38,180 nt of DNA. Origin: Cyclobacterium sp. SYSU L10401. GTDB lineage: Bacteria; Bacteroidota; Bacteroidia; Cytophagales; Cyclobacteriaceae. Position numbers and translations under genes: made by a program. Of this stretch, positions 26,228 to 34,296 are shown one piece after another (the first letter of the stretch is position 1; the number at the start of each line of letters is the position of its first letter). Location of the stretch: assembly GCF_010993705.1 (NCBI RefSeq), contig NZ_WOFO01000008.1, forward strand, positions 9,835 through 48,014, given 5' to 3'. The notes beneath the pieces were generated by a model that saw only the letters and a program-made list of their open reading frames with translations, ran no database searches and was not told the origin of the DNA.

Positions 26228-26977
26228 TTGATTTTTATTCTCAAATCCTTATTCAACCACTTCCTGCTTAACCCGGCCTTTTGGCTATTCCTGGTATTGG
26301 CGGGAGGGGCGGTAAAAAGTTTCAAACAAAGCAAAGCCAGGGCTTTGCTTTGTGCTTTACTGGCACTGGGACTTTTTTCACCCTTTTCCCATTGGGCTAC
26401 CGGTTACATGGAGCGGCAATATCCGGTGTTGGACCTGGAGGCTGCTGCCTTACCGGAAATGCTACTGGTCCTGGGTTCGGGAGGCACGCCTGATCCGGAT
26501 GTGGCCCCCAGTCACCGGGTAGGGCTTTCGGCCTTACCCAGAGTGCTGGAAGCATTTCGCATCTGGAAAAGGCACCCGGAGATTATCCTGGTGGTTTCAA
26601 GCAGTGGGAGGGAAGGCTATCCCTCACAGGCAGCCATCTATGCAGAAGCCCTGCAGGAATGGGGCGTGCCGGCCACACAGATCCGCCTGCTGGAAACGCC
26701 CACTAATACCCTGGAGGAAGCCAGGCATTTTAAGGCCCTGTTTCCGGAGCAGAAAAATCTCATCCTGGTCAGCGCCGCCCTGCACCTGCCCCGGGCCGTG
26801 CAGCTTTTTAAAGCCGAAGGCCTCCATCCCCTTCCCGCCCCCTGCGGCTTTCATGTCCTGAACCATCCTGCAGGTACCCAAAACTGGTGGGTCCCGGGTA
26901 TACAGTCCTTAGGCCGCTGGCAAGCCCTGCTCCACGAATGGGTAGGGATGGGGTATGGCATGGTAGGAGGAATTTAG
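26228..26977 (+). CDS. YdcF/ElyC/SanA-family (DUF218) membrane protein
   Basis: A 249-residue protein with two hydrophobic N-terminal segments (about 5-25 and 35-50) and a DUF218 domain: MLLVLGSGG, HRVGLSALPRVLEAF, LVVSSSGREG, SQAAIYAEALQEWGVP, ETPTNTLEEARHF and LVSAALHLPRA. Family members are tied to envelope integrity and possibly undecaprenyl-phosphate use, so it fits an envelope-polysaccharide neighbourhood. TTG 26228 is taken as start because it precedes the first membrane helix; the first in-frame ATG lies after it. Confidence 0.85.
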   Translation: MIFILKSLFNHFLLNPAFWLFLVLAGGAVKSFKQSKARALLCALLALGLFSPFSHWATGYMERQYPVLDLEAAALPEMLLVLGSGGTPDPDVAPSHRVGLSALPRVLEAFRIWKRHPEIILVVSSSGREGYPSQAAIYAEALQEWGVPATQIRLLETPTNTLEEARHFKALFPEQKNLILVSAALHLPRAVQLFKAEGLHPLPAPCGFHVLNHPAGTQNWWVPGIQSLGRWQALLHEWVGMGYGMVGGI

Positions 26978-27837
26978 GCCGGATGGGTGTTCGGGACCTG
27001 CTCGCTGGCAGGTAGGCTGGTGTTGGATTCAGCCCAGGTAGTTAAGGGTTAAATTGGTTCGATTCCGGCTGGCTTTATGCCCCTGCTTTGAGGCAGGTTT
27101 TCTTGTTTGTGGATTCAGCCCCGGTAGTTAAGGGTGCCTTCGACTCCGCTCAGGCACAGGAAGCAACCATCCACATATCCTCAAATCATCCCTTTGCGTC
27201 CTTCGAGCCTCTCTGTGTTCTCCGTGACTAAAAACTTCAGTAACGCACTCCCTTCGTCCTAGAATCCTGTTTGTTAAGGGTTAATAGAGAGGCAATTTGT
27301 AGGGGTAAGCGTATGGACTTTGAATGCATTTAATAGATTTGATAGCACATATACGAATGAAAAAAGCGTGCAGGCCGGCACAAAACCGAGCCTGTCCTGA
27401 CGGAAGTCAGTGGCCTGTCCTGACGGAAGTCAGTGGCCTGTCCTGAATTTTCTCAGGAGGGTGCGGGAGGATTGCGGGGGGAAGGATTTTTGTGCCTTGA
27501 CTTTTTTGGTACTTTTTTATCAAGAAAAAAGTACAGAAGGAATTGGCGTTAACTACTCCCATCAAGCTCCAAATTAGCAAATCATGCCTTTTTAGGCTGA
27601 GCCTGTCGAAGCCCGACTCCGCTCAGGCACCGGAAGCAACCATCACTAGATCACCACATCCTCAAATTATCCCTTTGCCTCCTTCGAGGCTCTCTGTGTC
27701 CTTCGTGACTAAAAAATTCAGTAACGCACTCCATTCGTCTCCCCCTCTCTTAGTCTCAATCTGAAAGTTAAGGGTAAAAATGTTTAATTGTTTATTTGTT
27801 CTTAGACAAAAAGGCCGGATTTAGGTATATTTGGAGT
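26978..27837. repeat. 860-bp gene-free stretch built of dispersed repeats
   Basis: Contains several repeat modules found elsewhere in the window. A GTTAAGGGTTAAA / CCTGC-TTTGAG-GCAGG / CCTTCGACTCCGCTCAGGCAC module (about 27043-27260) recurs at 36966-37205. A second module (about 27276-27560), with two to three copies of CCTGTCCTGACGGAAGTCAG and the palindrome GTACTTTTTT-ATCAAG-AAAAAAGTAC at 27509-27534, recurs at about 29919-30240. A third (about 27610-27750) recurs at 30353-30510. No gene is supported. Confidence 0.85.
27826..27833 (+). promoter_or_regulatory. Bacteroidota-type -7 box for the DUF433/DUF5615 pair
   Basis: TATATTTG fits the TAnnTTTG consensus exactly. It ends only four bases before ATG 27838, so transcription would start at or next to the start codon, giving a leaderless message. 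No good -33 TTTG at the usual distance is visible, which lowers confidence. Confidence 0.4.
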
Positions 27838-28059
27838 ATGAATTATCAGGAATACATAGAAATCAGATCTGACAAAAGATTTGGTAAACCCTGCCTTAAA
27901 GGGACAAGAATCTCCGTTTATGATGTGTTAAATTGGTTATCAAACGGAATGAGCAAACAAGAGATCATGGAAGATTTCGAAGAGATTAGTGAAGAAATGA
28001 TTAATGCTTGTCTGGCTTTTGCGGCTGATAAGGAACATAAATTACAAATTGCTTCTTGA
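27838..28059 (+). CDS. DUF433 antitoxin, pair 1
   Basis: A 73-residue DUF433 protein: RFGKPCLKGTRISVYDVLNW, MSKQEIMEDFEEISEEMINA and CLAFAADKEH. The family forms a winged-helix-like fold and is commonly the antitoxin partner of PIN-like DUF5615 toxins. ATG 27838 is preferred to an upstream in-frame ATG at 27796 because conserved sequence starts at NYQEYIEI. The stop overlaps the TTG start of the toxin gene. Confidence 0.88.
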   Translation: MNYQEYIEIRSDKRFGKPCLKGTRISVYDVLNWLSNGMSKQEIMEDFEEISEEMINACLAFAADKEHKLQIAS

Positions 28060-28400
28060 AGCTTTTATTTGATCAGAATATCTCCCCTAAAATTGTCAGG
28101 CAAATTGAGTCGGATTTTCCTGATTCAAATCAGGTGCGACATGTCGGTTTGGAGGACGCATCGGACTCCGTTATTTTCGATTATGCAAAGGCGCATGGCT
28201 ACGCTATTGTAACATTTGACGCTGATTTTATCGATTTAAATATGATTAGGGGCATTCCTCCGAAAATAATTTGGTTAAAAACAGGTAACTTAACCACCAG
28301 GTCTGTTTCCATACTTTTACAGAAAAACAGAACTGCTTTGATTGAATTTTTAGCGTCTGAAGAACAAGGAATTTTAGAAATAATCCAAAAGCATGTTTAG
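28056..28400 (+). CDS. DUF5615 PIN-like toxin, pair 1
   Basis: A 114-residue PIN-like protein: LLFDQNISPKIVRQIESDFP, HVGLEDASDSVIFDYAKAHG, VTFDADFIDL and IIWLKTGNLTT. The conserved acidic residues (Asp in LLFDQN, Glu in GLEDA, Asp-x-Asp in FDADF) fit a metal-dependent RNase. It starts with TTG in a TTGA overlap with the antitoxin stop. It shares family, but little sequence, with the toxin at 37518. Confidence 0.87.
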   Translation: MKLLFDQNISPKIVRQIESDFPDSNQVRHVGLEDASDSVIFDYAKAHGYAIVTFDADFIDLNMIRGIPPKIIWLKTGNLTTRSVSILLQKNRTALIEFLASEEQGILEIIQKHV

Positions 28401-28877
28401 GTATTAATTTGGTTAATTGTTGGAAAAATTCGCCATAGATTAGCACAGATTTTTTAGGTCTGATTCAGTCTTTCAAAATCAAGTACGAAAATGAAATCTC
28501 GAACGATTTTCCATCAGTTAACCAATTAACCAATCAAATCCTACCATCAAATCAAACCTTCGTGTCCTTCGTGGCTCTCCGTGCCCTTAGTGACTAAATT
28601 TTCAGTACGTCCTACGTCTCTAAGTCCCTTTGTCTCTAAGTCTCTCAGTCCCCAATAACCTTCGTGTCCTCGGGGGCTCTTCGTGTCCTCTGTGACTAAA
28701 AATTTCAGTATGCGCTACGTCTCTCGGTCTCTTAGTCCCTGAGTCCCTCTGTCTCTAAATCCCTCAGTCATCCGGGGGTGGTCATTATCGGACATTGGCA
28801 CTCATCAATCAAACAGTCAGGCATTGTAAACTAAATCTGAAAAATCCGTATATTACACAACACAAAAGGATGAATTG
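28401..28877. repeat. Gene-free stretch with CTTCGTGTCCTTCGTGGCTC-type repeats
   Basis: From about 28558 to 28770 there are degenerate copies of a repeat made of words like CTTCGTGTCCTTCGTGGCTC and GTGACTAAA-TTTCAGTACG, plus runs of TCTCTAAGTCCCT. The same module recurs at 29718-29900. Its reverse strand gives the well-known spurious HEGHE-type peptides. The last 60 bp before the antitoxin gene are AT-rich and may hold its promoter (TATATTAC near 28849). Confidence 0.8.
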
Positions 28878-29129
28878 ATGACAAAGAAAGGTTTGATTCA
28901 TAGAACAGTTGAAACTTTGGAAAAACTGCCTGAAGATAGGATTCAGGAAATTGCTGACTTTGCCGATTTTGTGTTGAAAAAAAATGAAGAACAACTCCGT
29001 CAAAAACAAGGTGTTGAAAAAGCAGGAGAAAATGCCGTAACCCGGCATGCCATGCGGCTTTCAGAATCCTCATTGAACGAAGATTGGGAAAATGAAGAGG
29101 ATAGTCATTGGGATAGTTTTTTGGAATAA
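28878..29129 (+). CDS. DUF2281-like antitoxin of MazEF-type pair, copy 2
   Basis: An 83-residue acidic protein. The N-terminus TVETLEKLPEDRIQEIADFA resembles DUF2281, and the tail AMRLSESSLNEDWENEED-SHWDSFLE presumably wraps the toxin. ATG 28878 is preferred to the TTG directly before it. The stop is followed at once by the toxin ATG. It is the intact version of the tail found on the chimeric ORF at 23380. Confidence 0.82.
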   Translation: MTKKGLIHRTVETLEKLPEDRIQEIADFADFVLKKNEEQLRQKQGVEKAGENAVTRHAMRLSESSLNEDWENEEDSHWDSFLE

Positions 29130-29465
29130 ATGGATTTTAGGCAAGGTGATATCGTTATTGTTCCTTTCCCGTTTACAGATGGGCAACAATCAAAAAACAG
29201 GCCAGCTGTAGTTGTTTCAGCGGAAAGGGTAAATAATACCCGGGATGTCATTTTAGCCCAAATCAGTTCAACTACGAGAAGGGATGACTTTAGCTTTTAT
29301 ATTAGCGAAAGCATGCTAACCGTTTCGCTGAGAAAAGAGAGTCAGGTTAGGGTTCAGAAAATTTTTGTAATGGAGCAAAGGTTGGTGAAGAAAAAGATTT
29401 CTCAGCTCAAAGAGCCCGCTAAAAATGAACTGATTAAGAAAATAAAAAGTCTTTTTGAAAGTTAA
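29130..29465 (+). CDS. MazF/PemK-type toxin, copy 2
   Basis: A 111-residue MazF/PemK-family endoribonuclease: RQGDIVIVPFPFTDG, KNRPAVVVS, DVILAQISSTTR and SLRKESQVRVQKIFVM. It is the same length as, and clearly homologous along its whole length to, the toxin at 23611, showing one duplication followed by divergence. No spacer separates it from its antitoxin. Confidence 0.9.
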   Translation: MDFRQGDIVIVPFPFTDGQQSKNRPAVVVSAERVNNTRDVILAQISSTTRRDDFSFYISESMLTVSLRKESQVRVQKIFVMEQRLVKKKISQLKEPAKNELIKKIKSLFES

Positions 29466-30590
29466 AGCCAGGTGGTCGTTTCGAGTCTGGCCTTTTTGTT
29501 TATAGGCCCTGGTTTGAGATCAAGCGGGGTGGTTAACGTGGCTCGGTCTGGGCAGAGTTGTAGTTACGGGCAAATAGACAGCAAATGTGGTATGGGAGCC
29601 AGGGGTGGTTGTTAAGGGTTAAAAGGCTGGAATTCGGCTGGAGAATTGAAAAGGGCATTTTGGCAGGATGGCTGGTTTTGGGAACAGTCGTGGTGGTTAA
29701 TTAATTTGTAATCACAGCTTCGTGTCCTTCGTGGCTCACCGTGCCCTTAGCGACTAAATTTTCAGTACGTCCTACGTCTCTCTTTCTCTTAGTCCCTTCG
29801 TCTCTAAGTCTCTCAGTCCCCAATAACCTTCGAGTCCTTCGGGTTTCTTTGTGTCCTCTGTGACAAAGAATTTCATTACACACTTATTATCTTCGTTTCT
29901 CAGTCTTCATCTAGAGGTTAAGGGTTAATAGATAGGCAATTTGTAGGGGAGCGGGTACAAACTTTGACCGCATTTAATAGCATTGATAGCACATATTACG
30001 AATGAAAAAAGAGGGTGGGCCGGCACAAAACAGAGCCTGTCCTGACGGAAGTCAGTGGCCTGTCCTGACGGAAGTCAGTGGCCTGTCCTGAATTTTCTCA
30101 GGAGGGTGCGGGAGGATTGCGGGGGGAAGGATTTTTGTGCCTTGACTTTTTTGGTACTTTTTTATCTAAGCCTGTCCCGAGCAGCGCAGCGAATCGGGGA
30201 AAAAAGTACAGAAAGACTTGGCGTATACTATCCCAATCCACCGTGAACCTGCCATGTCCTTTGACTACAGCCAGATGACCGTTCGGGGGCTGGCTGTGGT
30301 TTCGGGACGGGCATGGTGGCAGTTTCTCTGGCGTTGGAATCCGGCCTGTTGGTTAAGGGTGCCTTCGACTCCGCTCAGGCACCGGAAGAAACCATCAACA
30401 CATCACCACATCCTCAAATCATATCTTCGTGTCCTCCGGGGCTCTCTGTGTCCTCTGTGACTAAAAAACTCAGTACGGGCTCCCTTCGTCTCTAAGTCTT
30501 TCCGTCCTTTTCACATTTTCACGGCCCTTTCCGGTTGCTTTCTGTCGTTTGTAACCCTATTTTCCTATTTTAGCACCCTAAAGAAAGGTT
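29466..30590. repeat. 1.1-kb gene-free stretch of dispersed repeats
   Basis: Holds second copies of three modules: the CTTCGTGTCCTTCGTGG module (29718-29900), the CCTGTCCTGACGGAAGTCAG/GTACTTTTTT module (about 29919-30240) and the CCTTCGACTCCGCTCAGGCAC module (30353-30510). In the second, the palindrome loop between GTACTTTTTT (30154-30163) and AAAAAAGTAC (30200-30209) is 36 nt instead of 6, because of an inserted CCCGA-TCGGG hairpin. No coding gene is supported; the promoter for the aminotransferase should lie in the last 80 bp. Confidence 0.82.
29467..29499 (+). terminator. Possible intrinsic terminator after MazEF-type pair
   Basis: GCCAG at 29467-29471 can pair with CTGGC at 29487-29491, followed by CTTTTTGTTT. 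The stem is short and the loop is 15 nt, so the call is weak, but it lies directly after the toxin stop codon. Confidence 0.35.
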
Positions 30591-31742
30591 ATGAACAAAA
30601 AAATATGGCTCTCCTCTCCCCATATGGGAGGAACCGAGGAGAAGTACGTCAAAGAAGCTTTTGATACCAACTGGATTGCACCCCTGGGACCCAACCTGGA
30701 TGCCTTTGAGCGTGCCATAGAAGCACATACCGGCTGCGGACATGCAGCGGCGCTCAGCTCCGGCACCGCCGCCATCCACCTGGCACTAATACTCGCCGGT
30801 GTGGGGCCAGGCGATTATGTGATTTGCCAATCTTTTACCTTTTCGGCTTCCGCCAACCCTATCCGCTACCTGGGTGCCATTCCGGTTTTTGTGGACAGCG
30901 AACCCGAAACCTGGAACATGTGTCCGCAGGCCCTGGAAGAAGCCATCCTTGCCTGCCGGGACAAAGGCTGTTGTGCAGGTAAACCCGCTTTACCAAAGGC
31001 CATCCTTCCCGTACACCTTTACGGCATGCCCGCAAAGATGGACAAGCTCTGTGCACTGGCTCAAAGCTTTGAGATTCCCGTAATTGAAGATGCCGCCGAG
31101 GCCATCGGCGCTTCTCTGAATGGCAAATCCTGTGGCAGTTTCGGGGATTTTGGTATCTTTTCCTTTAATGGCAACAAGATCATTACCAGCAGCGGAGGAG
31201 GGGCATTGGTGAGTCAAAACAAGGAAGCCGTTGCCAAAGCCCGCTTTCTGGCCACCCAGGCCCGGGATCCGGCGCCCCATTACCAGCATTCCGAAATTGG
31301 CTACAATTACCGGCTCAGCAATGTTGCCGCCGGAATCGGTCGAGGGCAAATGGAAGTATTGGACCTGCGTGTTCGCCAACGCCGGGAAAACTTTGAGACG
31401 TATCGATCGGAATTAGGAGGTATTCCTGGTCTGCGATTTCTACCGGAGCCGGATGGAACCTTCAGCAACCGCTGGCTGACCACGCTGCTGTTGGATCCGG
31501 AGCAAAACGGAGGTCTGGGTCGGGAGCATGTCCGCCTGGCGTTGGAAAAGGAAAACATGGAGAGCCGCCCCCTTTGGAAGCCCATGCACCGGCAGCCAGT
31601 GTTCCGGGATTTTCCTTTTTTCGGTTCCGATTGCGCAGAAGAATGCTTCGAAAAAGGACTTTGCCTGCCCAGTGGGAGCAATTTACTGGCCAGGGATTTG
31701 GAAAGAATCATCGAAACCATAAAAAAAACGCTAAAAAAATGA
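30591..31742 (+). CDS. DegT/DnrJ/EryC1/StrS sugar aminotransferase (PglE-like)
   Basis: A 383-residue PLP enzyme. IWLSSPHMGGTEEKYVKEAF and NWIAPLGPNLDAFE open it; SSGTAAIHLAL binds the cofactor phosphate; EDAAEAIGA holds the ring Asp; and FSFNGNKIITSSGGG carries the Schiff-base Lys196. The pattern is close to PglE-type enzymes that aminate UDP-4-keto-6-deoxy-GlcNAc. The PglD-like gene 182 bp downstream supports a bacillosamine-type UDP-4-amino sugar. The needed 4,6-dehydratase is not in the window. The gene is GC-rich relative to the glycosyltransferase cluster. Confidence 0.88.
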   Translation: MNKKIWLSSPHMGGTEEKYVKEAFDTNWIAPLGPNLDAFERAIEAHTGCGHAAALSSGTAAIHLALILAGVGPGDYVICQSFTFSASANPIRYLGAIPVFVDSEPETWNMCPQALEEAILACRDKGCCAGKPALPKAILPVHLYGMPAKMDKLCALAQSFEIPVIEDAAEAIGASLNGKSCGSFGDFGIFSFNGNKIITSSGGGALVSQNKEAVAKARFLATQARDPAPHYQHSEIGYNYRLSNVAAGIGRGQMEVLDLRVRQRRENFETYRSELGGIPGLRFLPEPDGTFSNRWLTTLLLDPEQNGGLGREHVRLALEKENMESRPLWKPMHRQPVFRDFPFFGSDCAEECFEKGLCLPSGSNLLARDLERIIETIKKTLKK

Positions 31743-31868
31743 AATTTTATAAAGGACGGTTTTTGTCGTATATGTAGCGGAAAAAGGAGTTGAGCTGAGC
31801 GATTTTCCGCTTATGTCTGAAAAAACGTTTTTGGTCCATTCAGCACGGTTTTCGGCTGCCTGGCACAA

Positions 31869-31899
31869 ATTGCTTAATTCCCTGCAATCCATTACTTTG
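31869..31899 (+). promoter_or_regulatory. Possible promoter of PglD-like gene
   Basis: TTG at 31870-31872 and TACTTTG at 31893-31899 are spaced about as in Bacteroidota promoters (TTTG-N19-TAnnTTTG), although the -7 box is one base short. It ends 25 bp before ATG 31925. Confidence 0.35.
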
Positions 31900-31924
31900 C
31901 TATTGTTTTTTAAAGCAATAAGCT

Positions 31925-32527
31925 ATGTATATTTATGGAGCCTCCGATCAGGGAAGGGTAGTAATAGACATGATTGACGGGTATGAGAAGATCCACGGAG
32001 TCTTTGATGATAATCCAAAAGTATTTCAGGTGTTGGATTATCCTGTGCTGGGAAGCGTACCTGCTGATTTTATTTTTGATCACCAGCTTTTCATCGCCAT
32101 AGGCGAAAATGGCATTCGCAAAATGTTGCATTTGCGGTACCAATACCGGGCAAAATTTGCCACCATCATTCATGAGTCGGCCTTATTCAGTCGCCGGGCC
32201 AACCTGGACGATGGGACGGTGGTCATGGAAGGAGCCATTGTCAAGGTAAATACGGAGCTGGGCAAGCAGGTCATCATCAATACCGGGGCATCGGTAGACC
32301 ATGACTGTACCATAGGGGATTATGTGCACATTGCCCCTCAGGCCACGCTTTGCGGGGGAATTGTGGTAGGGGAAGGTACACTCATTGGCGCCAACAGCAC
32401 CGTGCTGCCGGGAGTGAAAATCGGCAACTGGTGCAAAATCGGGGCCGGATCGGTCGTCACGGCCGACGTGCCCGACGGGGAAACCTGGATCGGAAATGGC
32501 CTGAAAAGCAAAAAAGTCTACCGTTAA
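31925..32527 (+). CDS. PglD-like UDP-amino-sugar acetyltransferase
   Basis: A 200-residue acyltransferase with Rossmann-like N-terminus (MYIYGASDQGRVVIDMIDGY) and a left-handed beta helix from about 95 (VVMEGAIVKVNTELGKQVII). GASVDHDCTIGDYVHIAPQA contains the His expected to act as base in PglD. Next to the PglE-like gene, it should N-acetylate the new 4-amino group. It resembles the NeuD-type protein at 25070 in architecture but not closely in sequence, so two different acyl groups may be used in this locus. Confidence 0.88.
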   Translation: MYIYGASDQGRVVIDMIDGYEKIHGVFDDNPKVFQVLDYPVLGSVPADFIFDHQLFIAIGENGIRKMLHLRYQYRAKFATIIHESALFSRRANLDDGTVVMEGAIVKVNTELGKQVIINTGASVDHDCTIGDYVHIAPQATLCGGIVVGEGTLIGANSTVLPGVKIGNWCKIGAGSVVTADVPDGETWIGNGLKSKKVYR

Positions 32528-33219
32528 TCAGTTTCAATTTATGCTCGAAAAAACCCCCCTTTTTCCCCCTTTGAACCTTAGTTTTGAGACATGAAATATT
32601 TGGATACGAAAGGATTTAAAAGCACGGAAATAGTTCTTGATTGGCTCAGCCCTTTGCAATGACAACAATTCAGCTTTAAACTGGCATTTCAGCAATTACC
32701 CCTTTCTCTTTAAGGGGGCACAGCCTGCCCTGACCAGAGTCAGGGGGGGATTTTGTCGGCGGTCCTTTGCCATCTTTCACCTGAATTGGGACCATTTCAA
32801 CCGACTGAGGAAACTACCCGGTAATAACGTAACCTTAATCATTTCGAATCCAAATCCCCTTACCAAGCGGGCAGGGCCTGTTCCGATCAATGTCGGGAGG
32901 GATTTATACGTAAAAGTGCCATTCACCTAAACGCCAAACTTTTCCAAAGTTCTAAACTTTGGAAAAGTTAAACACCAATTTTTTTTAGCGAATCATTCGC
33001 AATTCCCAAGGATATACTGTACATTGTCATAAGTTTTGACAATAAACTACCAATTAAAAAATAAAGATTATATTTTCCCCGGAAAGTATAATATTTAGCA
33101 ATCCGAAACCCTCGGAAAATTCCTGAATTAATTTTGTGCAGTTGGGTGAAGGGTCTGTGAATTTTTCTGAGTGAAGACCAACAAACCGAAAAAATCATTT
33201 ATTCAAACACAGCCCGGAG
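32528..33219. repeat. 690-bp gene-free stretch with C/G-run repeats and a perfect hairpin
   Basis: The left half has diverged relatives of the CCCCCTT/AAGGGGG words of the array at 1-547 (around 32555, 32710 and 32860). A perfect hairpin follows at 32937-32969. The right 200 bp are AT-rich. A TAATTTTG box at 33129-33136 fits TAnnTTTG and may start the lipoprotein operon, though no matching -33 element is obvious. No gene is supported. Confidence 0.75.
32937..32969. repeat. Perfect 15-bp-stem hairpin
   Basis: AACTTTTCCAAAGTT at 32937-32951 and its exact complement at 32955-32969 are separated by three bases. There is no T-run after it, so it is more like a dispersed palindrome or protein-binding site than a standard terminator. 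Confidence 0.85.
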
Positions 33220-34284
33220 ATGAAAAACCGCCTACGACCTTTTGCCAAGTATATGGCCGTCCTATTGATGATTGCTCCCCTGATCTATTGGGGATGCGGG
33301 ACGAAAGAACTGGAATTTGTCCCTCCCTATCAGGAAGTGGAGGATGAATTTGACGATATTGCCGACCTTCCGGAGGTAGATGACCCCGATCCGGAATTTA
33401 CCGAACCTGTCTATGAAGAATTGTCTACCCCTCCATTGGTCTCCAACTTGCTGGAAGAAGTCATGGCTTATGAGGAAGAAGGCAAGGCCATTTCAGATAA
33501 CGCCAGGCAGGAGTTAAAAAGACTCAAGCTGGGATTAAAGGAAATGGGCCTGGACCTGGATGCCCAAATAGAATCGGGGCACCTGGCAGGCATCTTGGAT
33601 CTGGAGGCATCTTTGGACGAAGACCTGGATGCCCTGATGGCTTCATTTATGGAAAAATATGGCCTGAAAGCTCCCCTTCCGGAAATCCCTGAAGTAGGAG
33701 ACCTTCCAGACATCGAGGCTTTGGAGTCGGCCCTGAAAAAAGATATCCTGGCCGGATCCAATGCCCGGGTCATGTCAGACATTTATGGTCCCTGTTTTCA
33801 GCATGCCCGGGAGGCTTATGACGACAGGGTCTATGATTTGGATGATCAATTGAATTCAGCAGTAGACCGCATCAATGCCAATTACCTGCGCAGGGCAGAA
33901 CAGGCCGAGGAGCGGCTGATGCGTAGAAACGAGCAGGTAAATGAGCTCTATATGGAAGAAAGGAACCTGCTCCACGAATTGTCAGCCAGAATACTCAGGG
34001 CTGCCGTCAGGGCCGGTTTGGATGGAGACCTGGAATTGGCGGAGGAATTGCGGGCCTATGCCCTGATTTATGCCTACCACATGCGCATTCAGATCAAGGA
34101 ATGGGCCTTGAGTTGTGTGGCCTGGAATGAAACCTTTTTTAACAGAGAAATTGAAAAAATTGAAGAATTACGGGAAAGCCGCATTGCCCGTGTGCTTACC
34201 TTTCACGAGGAGGCGGTAGAGCTGGCAGACCGTTTGCTGAACGCAGCCTTTGACCGCTGCCATGATCAGGGGGGAGGCAATTAA
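33220..34284 (+). CDS. Putative lipoprotein with acidic and coiled-coil regions
   Basis: A 354-residue protein. The N-terminal hydrophobic segment (about 12-24) ends in a rough lipobox, IYWGC with Cys26, so it is likely anchored to a membrane on the periplasmic side. Residues 30-65 are strongly acidic (DEFDDIADLPEVDDPDPEF). The second half is helical and charged, with likely coiled coil around 210-260 and 300-345. I do not recognise a family. It leads a run of four envelope genes with 12-bp, 7-bp and overlapping junctions, so a role with the YjbH-like proteins is plausible. Confidence 0.75.
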   Translation: MKNRLRPFAKYMAVLLMIAPLIYWGCGTKELEFVPPYQEVEDEFDDIADLPEVDDPDPEFTEPVYEELSTPPLVSNLLEEVMAYEEEGKAISDNARQELKRLKLGLKEMGLDLDAQIESGHLAGILDLEASLDEDLDALMASFMEKYGLKAPLPEIPEVGDLPDIEALESALKKDILAGSNARVMSDIYGPCFQHAREAYDDRVYDLDDQLNSAVDRINANYLRRAEQAEERLMRRNEQVNELYMEERNLLHELSARILRAAVRAGLDGDLELAEELRAYALIYAYHMRIQIKEWALSCVAWNETFFNREIEKIEELRESRIARVLTFHEEAVELADRLLNAAFDRCHDQGGGN

Positions 34285-34296
34285 GCGTTATTTAGC

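Noticed and set aside
27543-27764. 73-codon + strand ORF
   Set aside because: Its peptide comes from the CCGCTCAGGCAC repeat module, also found at 30353 and 37053.
29701-29883. Minus-strand ORF with RGHKETRRTRR and SHEGHEA peptide
   Set aside because: A typical spurious peptide from dispersed CTTCGTGTCCTTCGTGG repeats.
30055-30495. Several overlapping + strand ORFs of 60-80 codons
   Set aside because: They translate dispersed repeats, and the same repeats occur at 27400-27750 in other frames; no family pattern.
32637-32930. 97-codon + strand ORF
   Set aside because: It translates C/G-run repeats; no motif.
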